Below are positions 54,427 through 64,000 of a DNA stretch of 64,000 bases, in pieces. Source of the DNA: Ampelomyces quisqualis. Taxonomy: Eukaryota; Ascomycota; Dothideomycetes; Pleosporales; Phaeosphaeriaceae. How positions within the stretch are numbered: position 1 is the stretch's first letter; each line of letters opens with the position of its first letter. Both the position numbers and the translations under genes were made by a program. The stretch spans positions 124,001-188,000 of the forward strand of contig JAGTXZ010000011.1 in the NCBI GenBank assembly GCA_018398575.1, read 5' to 3'. Below the pieces are notes generated by a model. It had not been told where the DNA came from, searched no databases, and saw nothing but the letters and a program-made list of their open reading frames with translations.

Positions 54427-57301
54427 GGCTGCGTCTGAGGATGGAGGAGGAAGTGTATGAGGGTCGAGTAGCAAGTCTCCAAGGGAGGGGTAGCGACTGT
54501 TGGAAGGTGTATTATATACTGGTCGGTTACTCAGGGCGGGTGTGAGGAGTTTTTAATACTTATGTGTGAAGGCTCTTCGACTAGCGCCCACTTTCTCACC
54601 TTTTCCCTCACTCGCGCGTGCCCCATGACGCGATAGCAAACGTGGCACTCCGACATGGGAGGAGTCGAACCTTCTCATTGATTAAACACTTGCTATGGCA
54701 TCATTTATAAGGCAGCAAGTATATAGTGCTTGTTTGGTGATGGTGCGCTTGGAAGTAGCAATGTGAATGTGTAGACCACAGGAGTGGGAGATACGAAAGT
54801 TCTTAGCCATCGCCAGGCCAGCCATCCGAGCACTGGACTCGCCTGATATCCAAGCTCTTTCACGTCGCGACTGAATTCAATACGATTTTGCTGCTGGGCG
54901 AACTTTCAACTCTGTCAAGGCGTTGCTGCGCATGCTGCTTGTTTGCCTTGTCGGTCAGTGCTGGGTCATCGTTGGAATTTTTCTTTCCGAGGGTCCTCGA
55001 CGGTTACGAACAATGGACACTGTGCTAGGACGGGCGATGGACAAGGTCCTAGAAATTCAGGAACTCCTTGTCTTGATGATACGAGTAAACATGTCGTTGC
55101 GTGTGTGACGTCGTGTCGTCTAGTGTCGGCCTAAAACTGACTCACAACATGCAGCACCTTGCGCAAATCATCTCAACCTCTGTGGATATACAGCCCACAC
55201 AAGCAAGAATCCGTCCATCCCCAATTCCATCCATATACCCATGGCCAAATGCCCTTCCAACGGATCCTCTTTCCTGGTCCTCCCTGCGGAACATCGTCTT
55301 CAATCTATGTCAAGCTTTCGAATGCCCCCCATAGCCACGTGCACTACACTTGTACCAGAGATTCCGCGCGACTTTCCTTTCGCAGCTGTGCACTAAGCCG
55401 GTAATTTCGGGCATATAGTCACCTCAAAAGCAGGGCCATCACACAGACGATCATGGATGAAAAGATGGCGCATGCAAATACGCTGCGAGCAGTGTGCAAA
55501 ATCATCTACGCAGAAACATGAGGACTCTCTGACATCTCCCTGGAGAAATCTTGGCGTTGAGTATATTGAAAGGTTCCAACCAGCTAGGGCGTAAAAGTGT
55601 CCGGCGAATCACACTTTGGGCAGAGCACTTGAATTCATGGCAAATGAAGGAAATCTTCGCTTTCCAAGGTATTATCGAGTTTTTCAGATCCCAGCCCGGG
55701 CGAACACAAAATGCCACCACGCGCTTTGTACCATACCTTGTGTGGCGGGAATTGCCGTATGTCGAGAAGACGGATCGTTTGTGTAAGAGAAAGACTATGC
55801 TCATTGTAGAAGCTTGGACCTGCTTTAGGCCGGGGCATAAGAACTACAAAGGAAAGAGAAGATGGATGAGATGGCAGTTGTCGGGGCATGGTTCGGAGTC
55901 AAAGGGATCGCGCGAAAGGCCAGGGACGTGGAGCAACATGTACTGTGAAAATTCACGTGCAGAGGGTAAAACACTGCACTTATGCCCTAAGAGGCTTGAA
56001 TCAAGCGGCCAAGCCTTACTTTAGCTCGCACTTTGCAGATTGATTGACTTTAAAAACAGCGAGGCTAGGATCAGATAGGTAGATCAATCAAGCTGACGTT
56101 TCTTGGCTTGATTGGCTTGCTGGCGGCTTGATTGTTGGCAAGCATACAATGCTCCCACATGGTAATGAAAGATGCTGCATATATGCTACCGAGTCTAGTC
56201 TGTCCCTTCTGTTTCCCAAGCATATAATCGCGTGAGATGGAAGTACATACTCGAGAATGGACCACAACGAATTATCACGGGCAGTACACTCGTAATATGG
56301 CAGACCTGATTTCTGCGTTTTGATGTTAACAAACGTCGTTTTCACATCACTGAGAGCATGAGTGCGAGCTATTGACCGACGTATGGCTGCTGAACGCGAC
56401 ATAAGCCACAAAACAATGTCGGCGAAAGCTTAGTTCCATTTCCCATCACTGGACACACGGCATCAAGTCTTCGCATACGTCCAGCCATAGCCAGATTCTC
56501 GAAAAGCAAGAACAAAACTTGAGCCAGTTGGAGAGGTTTATGTAGTGTGTTCCGCAGCCCTTGTAGCAAGGTTGTGCGAGCGCTAGAGCTTCGAATGGCC
56601 CGGCGTGATTGTCGTGGAGATGATGTGCGAGTGGTAACAACACTTTCCACGGATGTTTAGCTGCTTGGGCTTTACAAGTCGAACCGCTCGATGCCCCGAA
56701 GGTCTACCTCGACTGGCTTCTTCATTATCCACTTCCGCTTTGGGCGGTCATCTCTCGGTGGCGGCGGCACGACTTCAGGAAAAGGGGTGGTAGAGGTAGC
56801 AGGTGTGAGATATGCATCAAGCTTCGGGGGATTGACTGATTTATATTTGGACGTTCGCGAGAATTGTGCTAGCCCTGGGTGGCCGCTACGGTGCCCGAGC
56901 GACTACACAACTATGGTTCGCAGAGATCCTCACAACTACTAGGCATTTCCGCTGCTCTCGATGTCTATGACTGGCGTTCTGATGGACTCAAAGGAAGCAG
57001 GAGACTACAGTGAAGTTTATAGTTCTCCGTGTACCATCGCTGCACGTGAGAACCCATAACCAATTCATTGTCGTTATTGGTGCCAAATTCGGCCTCCAGA
57101 TTTACAACGGCAGATATACGCAAGCCAAGCAGATTTATCCTGATTACTATTCCTCCCTGCTCCTCGCACTGCCTCAGTCGCACCACTTTGGCTAAGCTGC
57201 GTCCAGGCTTTTAGTTTAGAGTAAAGGTTCTTCGCTGCATCATGGATGCAAGAAAGATCAGCGTTAGGCCTAAGCCGAGACAGCTTTCCGCACAGGGCAT
57301 C
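54427..57301. other. Long intergenic region, no gene recognised
   Basis: About 2.9 kb. The largest ORF (55551-56024, plus, 157 codons) has no recognisable domain, and minus-strand ORFs overlap it. Short ORFs at 56691-56942 and 57010-57195 are also unassigned. A small gene cannot be excluded. Confidence 0.4.
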
Positions 57302-58642
57302 TTAAGCAGGCTCTTCAGTCTTGGCCCTTTTCCCATTCGCATCGTTTGCATCGGCTTCGAGCTTCCTCTTCCCGCTACTGGACGTCTGTGCCTCTGCAGG
57401 GGTTGCCGGCGCTGGCTTGGCCTTCTTTTTCGTCTTCACCAGGCCGGTGACATCGTTCGCGGCCTTGGTAGCCTCAGCAATCTTGGCTTTCTGTGTCGCT
57501 GAGTCGGCTCCAAGGAGATCACCCAGCAAGCCTTGGAAGACTGTCGGATCTATGCTGTCAAACTCCTGCTTGGTCGGGTCAGCTTTGAGGTCGGCGACGC
57601 GCGTGGTAAGCTCTTCCAGCATGCTCTTCGCATCCTCGATGTTGGCCTTTTTCTCCTTCTCTTGCTCTGGTGTGAGCGAGCCAGCTGCTAGAGCCTCTTC
57701 CTCTTTCTTCAGCCGTGCTTGCAGACTTTGTATGGCGAGCTCTGTGTGCTTGGCTGCTTCGTTGCGCAGGTCCCAGTCAATAGGATTCTTGCTGTCTTCT
57801 GCCTGTTCCTCGGTTTCTGCTGGCGCGTCCGCTGACCGGCCGACCTGATCTTCGCGGACCTTTGAGACGGATGCAAACTCCAAGGCTAGCGATAGCGAGT
57901 AGTGACCTTCTGTGACGTTCTGGTGCTCGAAAGGCTTCAGTTCTTCTTGCAAGGCTAGCGAGGCGCGCGCGTCTGATATGGCATCGTGGAAACGTTCGTT
58001 CTCGAGTGAAATGTCGACTAGGAAGCCGTGGCAGTCGGCGATTTTCTCCTTGATAGAGCGTGCCTTGGCCCTGTCTGCCGAGTCACCGCCCTCCAAAGCT
58101 TCCAGCTGTTTCGAGTACAGGACGCGCGCAAGCTCGAAAGTCTCGTAGGCATTGCCGAAATCGTCTTCCTCGTCCTCGCCGTCCTGCTCGTCCTCGTCAT
58201 CTTCAGAGTCGGTCCAGTTCTCGTCGCCGGTGAGCTGGAAGAAAGGTTTTGAGTCGACCGACTCCTCCTTGGGCTCCGCGTTGGCAGCGGTGGTGGCGCT
58301 CGATGCTTGTCCCGCCCCTGTCTTTGCTGCGTTTTTCGATTTCGACTTCTTCTTGTCCTCCTGCGCGACCCTGTTGCCCAGCACGTCACTTTTCGCTACT
58401 GCGACCTTGTAGAGCGAGCGGCCGTAGTAGAACAGCAGCTCGGCGTTCTCGGGCGCCATCTCCCCGTTGAGCTCGGCCTGGATCTCGACGGCGTTGGCAT
58501 AGTTTTCGGCGGCGGCGGGGAAGTTGTGGGTGGAGTAGTGGAGCGAGGCGGCCTGACTAAGCTCCTGCACCTTCTCTTTCGTGCTGGGCAGGTCTTGGTC
58601 CTCGGCGACGGACGCGGATGTTTGTGTGGGAGGATCGGCCAT
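57302..58642 (-). CDS. NASP/Hif1/Sim3-type SHNi-TPR histone chaperone
   Basis: Histone H3-H4 (or H1) chaperone acting in the nucleus. A single exon of 446 aa. TPR 1 is near residues 25-75 (ASLHYSTHNFPAAAENYANAVEIQ, LLFYYGRSLYKVA). A long basic then acidic insert follows (KKKSKSKN; DSEDDEDEQDGEDEEDD), which is the acidic patch that interrupts TPR 2 in this family. TPR 2 resumes with FGNAYETFELARVLYSKQLEA. TPR 3 and 4 follow (DCHGFLVDISLENERFHDAISDARASL; EGHYSLSLALEFASVS). The C-terminus has a long helix with coiled-coil character and ends with a lysine-rich nuclear-localisation-like tail (GKRKLEADANDANGKRAK). The start codon at 58642 is immediately downstream of a 30-bp tandem repeat. It is divergent to DPB2. 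Confidence 0.88.
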   Translation of the reverse strand: MADPPTQTSASVAEDQDLPSTKEKVQELSQAASLHYSTHNFPAAAENYANAVEIQAELNGEMAPENAELLFYYGRSLYKVAVAKSDVLGNRVAQEDKKKSKSKNAAKTGAGQASSATTAANAEPKEESVDSKPFFQLTGDENWTDSEDDEDEQDGEDEEDDFGNAYETFELARVLYSKQLEALEGGDSADRAKARSIKEKIADCHGFLVDISLENERFHDAISDARASLALQEELKPFEHQNVTEGHYSLSLALEFASVSKVREDQVGRSADAPAETEEQAEDSKNPIDWDLRNEAAKHTELAIQSLQARLKKEEEALAAGSLTPEQEKEKKANIEDAKSMLEELTTRVADLKADPTKQEFDSIDPTVFQGLLGDLLGADSATQKAKIAEATKAANDVTGLVKTKKKAKPAPATPAEAQTSSSGKRKLEADANDANGKRAKTEEPA

Positions 58643-58883
58643 GGCGGGGATGAGGGGTGGGATATGAGGGGCGGATATGATGAGGGGTGGGATATGAGGG
58701 GCGGATATGGTGAGGGGTGTAAAGCGGTGGCATGGGCGGGCGGGTGAGCTTCAAGAGCTGTCGCGAGCTTGGACCACCGTGATTTCTTGGCGCCTTGGCG
58801 ACGCGACGCGACGCGCCGTAAAGTGGTTCTGGACATGCACAACAACCCCCGACTTGCAGTCTCCCCCGCCGTGCACACACGCA
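58643..58883. promoter_or_regulatory. Shared promoter of the NASP-type chaperone and DPB2
   Basis: A 241-bp divergent promoter. It carries the 30-bp repeat next to the chaperone start and three ACGCG words in tandem (ACGCGACGCGACGCGCC, about 58801-58817) 67-83 bp before DPB2. ACGCG is the core of MBF-type sites that drive S-phase genes in yeasts; use here is inferred. Confidence 0.5.
58649..58720. repeat. 30-bp tandem repeat in the chaperone 5' flank
   Basis: The unit GATGAGGGGTGGGATATGAG plus GGGCGGATAT occurs at 58649 and 58679 without change, with a partial third copy at 58709. The identical copies point to a recent expansion. It lies within 6 bp of the chaperone start codon, so it is likely in the 5' UTR. 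Confidence 0.85.
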
Positions 58884-61260
58884 ATGACGACATCCACACG
58901 ACCAGCGAAGCCACTGGCAGTCGCTGCCAACCCGATTCCCTCGTCATCGCCCGCCTTTGGCACGCCCGTCCACCCCATCCACCCCCGCCGAGCCGCTGCG
59001 GCCCGCGCCCCTCCGGCCCTGCAGCCCGTCTCAAAGGCCACCGTCCTCCCCATCCTGCTTCCCCCGGCGACGCTGCGGCCCCTGGCCTTCCGCACCTTCA
59101 CCAAGAAGCACAATCTCACCCTCACATCCTCGGCGCTCCAGGCACTAGCCACATTTGTGGGCAGGCACTGCGGGGCGGCATGGCGAGAAGAGGGCCTGGC
59201 GGAGAAGGTGCTCGAGGAGGTCGCCAAGAGCTGGAAGAAATGCCGAGGTCAGGTGATCGTGGACGGCGAGAACCAGACCCTCACAGCCATACTCAAGACA
59301 TTGGAGGGGTCCATGCTGGGCGGCCGCATCGTGCAGGGCTCGAATCTGAGCAGGCACAGCAGCTTCCACTTCGGATCAGAGACGCACGTGATTCCGTCCA
59401 GACCAGGCCTCGAGAGCAACACCAGCTTTGGCATGTCGAGACTGGAGGTAAAAGATGACGAAGAGGAAGACGAGCACCTGAGAGATCCACGCGACTGGCT
59501 GCAGGTCGTGGGTGCCTTTGAGCAGCCGCGGATGATCTACAATGTCATCCAGAAGCACTTCGACAAGTATGTAGGTCACGTGTGCTGTGACGGCCCTCGT
59601 TGACAGCGTCAGGTCAACCGCAAAACCCTCCCTCTTCCCCGACCCCTCCCACAAGACAGAGCTCTTCCGCCAACGCTATCACCTCGTACATCAACGCATT
59701 CTCCGCAACGAGACGTTCCAGGCCCCGACCTTCTCCACAACACGATCAGCCACGCTCATCCGCGCCGGATCGATAGCCGCGGCGCAGGCCAACACCATAA
59801 CCCCAGTAGCCAATTTACTAGGTCGAAGTGGCAGCACGCATTTGCTCTTGGGCATGCTTACGGTGTCGCCAATAGGCACACTTTCACTCTCTGATCTCAC
59901 CGGCACCATCGCACTGGACATACAGCATGCGCGGCCCATCCCCGAGACCGGCGCCTACTTTGCGCCTGGCATGATCGTGCTGGTCGAGGGCAGCTATGAG
60001 GAAGATTCAGGCGCTTCGTCCGGCCTGGGCGGCACTGGCGGAATCGGCGGTACCATAGGCGGCAAGTTTGTTGGCTTTTCAGTCGGCCATCCTCCCTGCG
60101 AGCGACGGACGGCCACGCTGGGCGGCACAGAAGAAGTCGACAAGAGCACTCTCCAGGGCCCTGCTTTTGGTTGGACGGACTTCTTAGGCGTCGGCTCTCA
60201 GCGCGCTACCGGGTCGAGGATGAATAAGATCGCATCCAAGCTGCTCGACCCAGAGACAGCACATACCGTCGTGATTGCTTCCGATCTGCATCTCGATGTC
60301 CCATCCACATTGACCGCACTTCGGACACTACTGCGCACACAAACACCCGATCCGACAGCTACGCATCCTGTATACCCTCTCGCCATGGTCTTCATGGGCA
60401 ACTTCACCTCCAAAGCCAGTTTAGCTGGTGTACCAGGTGCAGGCAGCATCGAGTACAAAGAGCACTTCGATGCGCTGGCTTCCGTCTTGGCCGACTTCCA
60501 GCAGCTCATTGCGCACACAACACTCGTCTTTATCCCAGGCGACAACGACGCCTGGCCAAGTGCTTTCTTATCAGGGGCAGCAACACCACTACCTCGAAAA
60601 GCCGTTCCTCCACTCTTCACAAATCGAATACGTCGAGTCGTCGCCGAAGCAAATCGTGAAGTCTGGGGTGCAGGAAAAGCCAAGGGCAAAGAAGGAGAAG
60701 TGATCTGGACCAGCAACCCGTCGCGACTCGCCTGGTTTGGCGTCAAAGGCGAGATGGCTATAATCCGCGACGGCCTAGCAGGGCGCCTTCAACGGACGAG
60801 CATACGCTTCAGCAAACCTGAGCCAGACATCGACGACGATATGCCGTTTGCGCCCTCGGCGCAGCAAAACGAAGAATCGCAAGATGTAATGGACCTCGAT
60901 GTTCCCTCTGCACCCCCACATGCCTCGCACAATCAACAAGACGAGCTCGACCTCGATACTAAAACTGCACGAGCCCTGACACGCACCATACTCTCACAAT
61001 CGCATCTTTCTCCTTTCCCTCTTTCCGCACGACCATTACATTGGGACTTTGCACATACACTCAATCTATACCCTTTACCAACGAGCTTGGTACTCGCAGA
61101 CTCAGAAGCACCGGCATTCGTAGTCAAGTACTGCGGCTGCACCGTCATGAATCCTGCAAGTCTAGACGAAAGCGGTGGCCGTGGAAGGAGAGTGGGGAAG
61201 GCGAGGTGGGTGGAGTATGATATCAGGACTGGAGTGGGAGTTGTTCGATCAGAGGGATAA
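58884..61260 (+). CDS. DPB2: DNA polymerase epsilon subunit B
   Basis: Essential non-catalytic subunit of the leading-strand polymerase, also linking to the CMG helicase. Exon 1 is 58884-59566 and exon 2 is 59607-61260, with a 40-nt intron (GTATGT donor, TTGACAG acceptor). The join gives QKHFDN-VRSTAKPSLFPDP, 778 aa. The N-terminal part carries FRTFTKKHNLTLTSSALQALATFVG, the helical Dpb2-N domain. The OB-fold region has LLGMLTVSPIGTLSLSDLTGTIALDI and YFAPGMIVLVEGSYEE. The C-terminal calcineurin-like, inactivated phosphoesterase domain has VVIASDLHLDVPSTL, VFMGNFTSK and LVFIPGDNDAWPS. The late conserved HWDFAHTLNLYPLPTSLVLAD and YCGCTVMNPASL also fit. Upstream codons to 58707 are open but unlikely to be coding. 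Confidence 0.92.
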
Positions 61261-62089
61261 ACTTCTGGACGTTGAATTCCGACCTCTTATTGTCGTGTCA
61301 TTTGATGTAAATTGTTTTCCCTGTTGGCGAATTTCATCAACACTCATCTGACTTTGAATCTGCGGCACGCCTGCCCGCTTCAAATCCCTGAAACCTCTGA
61401 ATTACATCACTTTATGCCATTGTGACTTTTCTATCGCATTTTTCTATCATCTCACTATCCACGCTGCACTTGCCTCACAGCCGCCATAGCTAGACTTCAG
61501 AGAACGTAAGCGTCTCTGCTACAGAAGGTGGTGCAGTACGACTGAGGGAGACAGGACGCTGCACCGCGTCCAACGGGCATAACAAGTACGATAAGCGACC
61601 AGTTGATATGGTTACCAGGCTTGGAGTTGAGAAAATCTTTCAATAACTAGAAGCACACTTGTGTTTCGTTTGCTTGGTTAAATAAATCAACCCATCTCAG
61701 TTACAGGGTCCATACTGTCACTTCCGCAGAAGCTCGTCTTGCTGCACCAATATATGATCGTCTGTACCCTTCCAGCCCGCGACAGCATTTACAGCCATCG
61801 GAACACATCTCGTCCTAATGCCCAGTATGCTCCGGGGATGCCTTGTACATGCGACTGATATGTATTGAGTCTTTTCAAGCTGCAGCGAGGCGGCGTTAAG
61901 TTCGTACACGGGTTTAACTTCAACTCCTCCGCGGACGTTATTTAGTCCGCATTAATATGGCGGACGACCACGACCGCATCACGGAAAGTCTATCTCGAAC
62001 TCACCACCCAGATATCCATCTACAGCCATAACAAAGCCTACATCGCGCCTCGTCCACCTCTCCCAGCGACCCATAGGTACACAACAACC
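61261..62089. other. Intergenic region
   Basis: About 0.8 kb between DPB2 and the SDR gene. No supported gene. Confidence 0.5.
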
Positions 62090-63109
62090 ATGGGCGCTCA
62101 AATCTCCCAAATGTTTCCCCCGCCTCCCACATTCACCGAATCCTCCCTCTCCTCCCTCCAAGGAAAAGTCTACATTGTAACTGGCGCCTCGGCAGGCGTG
62201 GGCCGCGAACTCGCGCGCCTCTTGTACTCCCTGCACGCCACCGTGTACATCGCAGCACGCAACGCCGAAAAATCCAACACAGCCATATCGTGGATGAAAG
62301 CCCGCCACCCCGAGTCGAGCGGAACGCTCGTATTTTTGAAACTCGACCTCAACGATCTCGAGGGCATCAAGCCGTCGGCAGAGGCGTTTTTGGCCAGAGA
62401 AAAAAGGCTGGATGCGCTGTTTAATAATGCGGGGGTCATGGTGCCTCCACAGGGTAGTGTGACGAAACAAGGTCACGATTTGCAGCTTGGCACGAATTGT
62501 CTGGCGCCTTTTCTCTTCACAAAGTTGCTTACGCCCGTGCTTGTCGAGACGGCGGAAAGGGCGGAAAGGGGGGCGGTAAGAGTCGTGTGGGTGAGTAGTT
62601 CTGCAGCGCATTTGGCTGCGCCGAAGGGAGGGGTTGATTTGCTGAATTTGGGGTACGTCAAGGACGCGAGTGTCGGTGTGGAGACGAGGTATGGAGTGAG
62701 CAAGGGTGGGAATGTGTTGCATGCGCTCGAGTATGCGAAGAGGTATGAGGGAAAAGGGATTGTTAGCGTCGTAAGCCTTCTCCCTCTCCGTTTCTCAAAA
62801 TCGGCGAGGAATGACTATTGCTGATACATCATTACCCAGGCCCTCAATCCAGGTAACCTCGAATCAGAACTCCAGCGCCACATACACCCTGTTCTAAAGT
62901 TCTTGTTGGGCTTCATGCTCTATCCGCCCGTCAACGGTGCTTACACGGAGCTTTTTGCGGGCTTGAGTCCCGAGGTAGCGACGGCAAAGAAGGGGACGTG
63001 GGTGGTGCCTTTTGGGCGGATAATGCCGTTGAGAAAAGATCTTGCGGATGGGGGGCATGGGAAGGAGTTTTGGGAGTGGTGTGAGAAGCAGGTGGAGAGG
63101 TATACTTAG
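62090..63109 (+). CDS. Short-chain dehydrogenase/reductase (retinol-dehydrogenase-like)
   Basis: NAD(P)-dependent oxidoreductase, 316 aa, from exons 62090-62770 and 62840-63109 with a 69-nt intron (GTAAGC donor, CCCAG acceptor). The cofactor motif TGASAGVG is at about residues 31-38. AARN follows the second strand, where Arg suggests NADP preference. LDLNDLEG, NNAGVM and the catalytic set VSSSAAH with YGVSK are present; the Ser, Tyr and Lys are intact. After the join, VALNPGNLESELQRH is the usual PG motif of the family. The tail has a hydrophobic LLGFMLYPPVNGAY segment typical of retinol-dehydrogenase-like SDRs that reach the end of the fold. The substrate cannot be told. Confidence 0.88.
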
Positions 63110-63239
63110 GGTTTGGAGGGGTGTGTAGAATACTTGTAAAATTGGGTTTATACAGAGCGACATCATAGTTCTGAACAAATTTATCCAGTTCATATTTCAA
63201 AAGATGACTCTCCCACATGCATGATGCAACGACGCCGTT

Positions 63240-64000
63240 TTATTTCGACTTGGGCACCATCTTGAGCAAAGAATCACAATCCCTGATTCCAGCAAGTTGA
63301 CCCTCCTTGACACGCTTGACAGTCAGCGCAGCAATGAGCGCAGCACCAACACCAGATCCGTCCTCAGCAGGTAGGACCTCGATGGGATCACCGCGGCCCT
63401 TTCCGTACTTGGACGGCCAGTCGAGAATCTCCTTTAGTGCCTGTGCTTGCCGGATCTTGAAGTGTGGATATCTGGTGAAGACGGAGCCATCAGCACCAAC
63501 GTGCACGCTCTCCCAATTTTTGTGCTTGCAGATAGCAGATACACCGCATGCGGACAAACGCGCTGCTCGGGTGCCGATGAGTTCGGCGAGACGGCGGATG
63601 AGCTCGAGCTCGGGCTTGTTGCAGTTGATGCCGAGCTTGGTCTGGAAAAGGTCCTCGGTATCTGTCAAGTTCTCGAAGCGATCTTCTTCAATGGCTGCGA
63701 GAAATCCAGCGTCTAGCGAGTATGGCTTGTTGAGTTTGCTGACATCCTGGCCTTCGAACACAGTGCATTCGTTACCTTTGTGCAAGTCGAGCAGAACGAG
63801 GCGGAAGATCTCGCCGAGGTACAGACCGGCAATCATCTTCTCAAAGGACTGCTGGCCAGGACGTGGGGACTCTTTGTCGATTATGACATCGTATTGAGTT
63901 CGCGGGAGGACTTGGTGTTCATTGTCGAATGCGCCCCATTCACAGTTGATAGCCATGGGAAGTTTTGGGTCCAGCTTGAGGTGTTCCAACTTGGGGATCG
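63240..64000 (-). CDS. Hexokinase, C-terminal part (5' end outside window)
   Basis: Glycolytic enzyme phosphorylating glucose with ATP. The frame is open to the window edge, so the N-terminal half lies beyond 64000. The visible about 253 residues begin IPKLEHLKLDPKLPMAINCEWGAF and include the sugar-contacting INCEWGAFDNEH and ESPRPGQQSFEKMIAGLYLGEIFR (Glu contacts). The late ATP-domain parts are AAIEEDRFENLTDTE, LIGTRAARLSACGVSAI, VGADGSVFTRYPHF and EDGSGVGAALIAAL. These match fungal hexokinase 1/2 type enzymes; glucokinase is possible but less likely. No introns appear in the visible part. Confidence 0.92.
   Translation of the reverse strand, partial: IPKLEHLKLDPKLPMAINCEWGAFDNEHQVLPRTQYDVIIDKESPRPGQQSFEKMIAGLYLGEIFRLVLLDLHKGNECTVFEGQDVSKLNKPYSLDAGFLAAIEEDRFENLTDTEDLFQTKLGINCNKPELELIRRLAELIGTRAARLSACGVSAICKHKNWESVHVGADGSVFTRYPHFKIRQAQALKEILDWPSKYGKGRGDPIEVLPAEDGSGVGAALIAALTVKRVKEGQLAGIRDCDSLLKMVPKSK

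Noticed and set aside
55551..56024. 157-codon plus-strand ORF
   Set aside because: No domain, no signal, and competing ORFs on the other strand; chance ORF is as likely.
1..64000. CRISPR array, prophage or bacterial operon
   Set aside because: Spliceosomal introns and fungal gene content throughout; no spaced direct repeats of CRISPR type.

Overview
The window is nuclear DNA of a filamentous ascomycete (Pezizomycotina). The evidence is many short GT-AG introns of about 40-70 nt with CTRAY-like branch sites, a HET-domain STAND/NLR protein, CFEM-type Cys-rich proteins, a chitin-binding CE4 deacetylase, and fungal versions of housekeeping genes (LTN1, HEM14, NAB2, MSH2, IST1, NASP/Hif1 chaperone, DPB2, hexokinase). 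A Dothideomycete, possibly Pleosporales, fits best, but that is inference. No tRNA, rRNA, CRISPR array or intact transposon was recognised.

Layout. 1-9 kb is core: the 3' part of the ribosome quality-control ligase LTN1, mitochondrial protoporphyrinogen oxidase, and a head-to-head pair of RNA-processing genes (NAB2 and an SR protein). 10.4-13.7 kb holds a HET/NB-ARC/TPR protein. 15 kb has a CYSTM tail protein. 16.8-24.9 kb is a Cys-rich surface/secreted island: a small secreted CFEM protein, a membrane-anchored protein with two CFEM-like domains, and a chitin deacetylase with three Cys-rich chitin-binding-type modules. A 3-kb stretch of broken frames separates the last two. 26.7-29.0 kb holds a divergent pair corresponding to the two halves of the plant protein Tm-1 (UPF0261 plus TIM barrel). 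29.7-33.5 kb encodes a GT32 glycosyltransferase and an acyltransferase-3, with a MITE-like element between them. 36.3-40.5 kb is a fused 5-oxoprolinase. 43.4-44.5 kb is a coiled-coil/zinc-finger protein of unknown role. 45.5-50.8 kb runs MSH2, IST1 and a CUE-like protein on the plus strand. 52.6-54.4 kb is a secreted SGNH hydrolase. 57.3-61.3 kb is a divergent NASP-type histone chaperone and DPB2. The window ends with an SDR and the 3' part of hexokinase.

Most core genes are unrelated neighbours. Linkage that may matter: NAB2 with the SR gene (shared divergent promoter), the histone chaperone with DPB2 (shared promoter carrying ACGCG motifs, both S-phase functions), the split Tm-1 pair (shared promoter with a TGACGTCA palindrome), and the CFEM genes, which look like a local duplication. 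Exon joins were worked out by hand from reading-frame continuity and splice signals; none has transcript support here.
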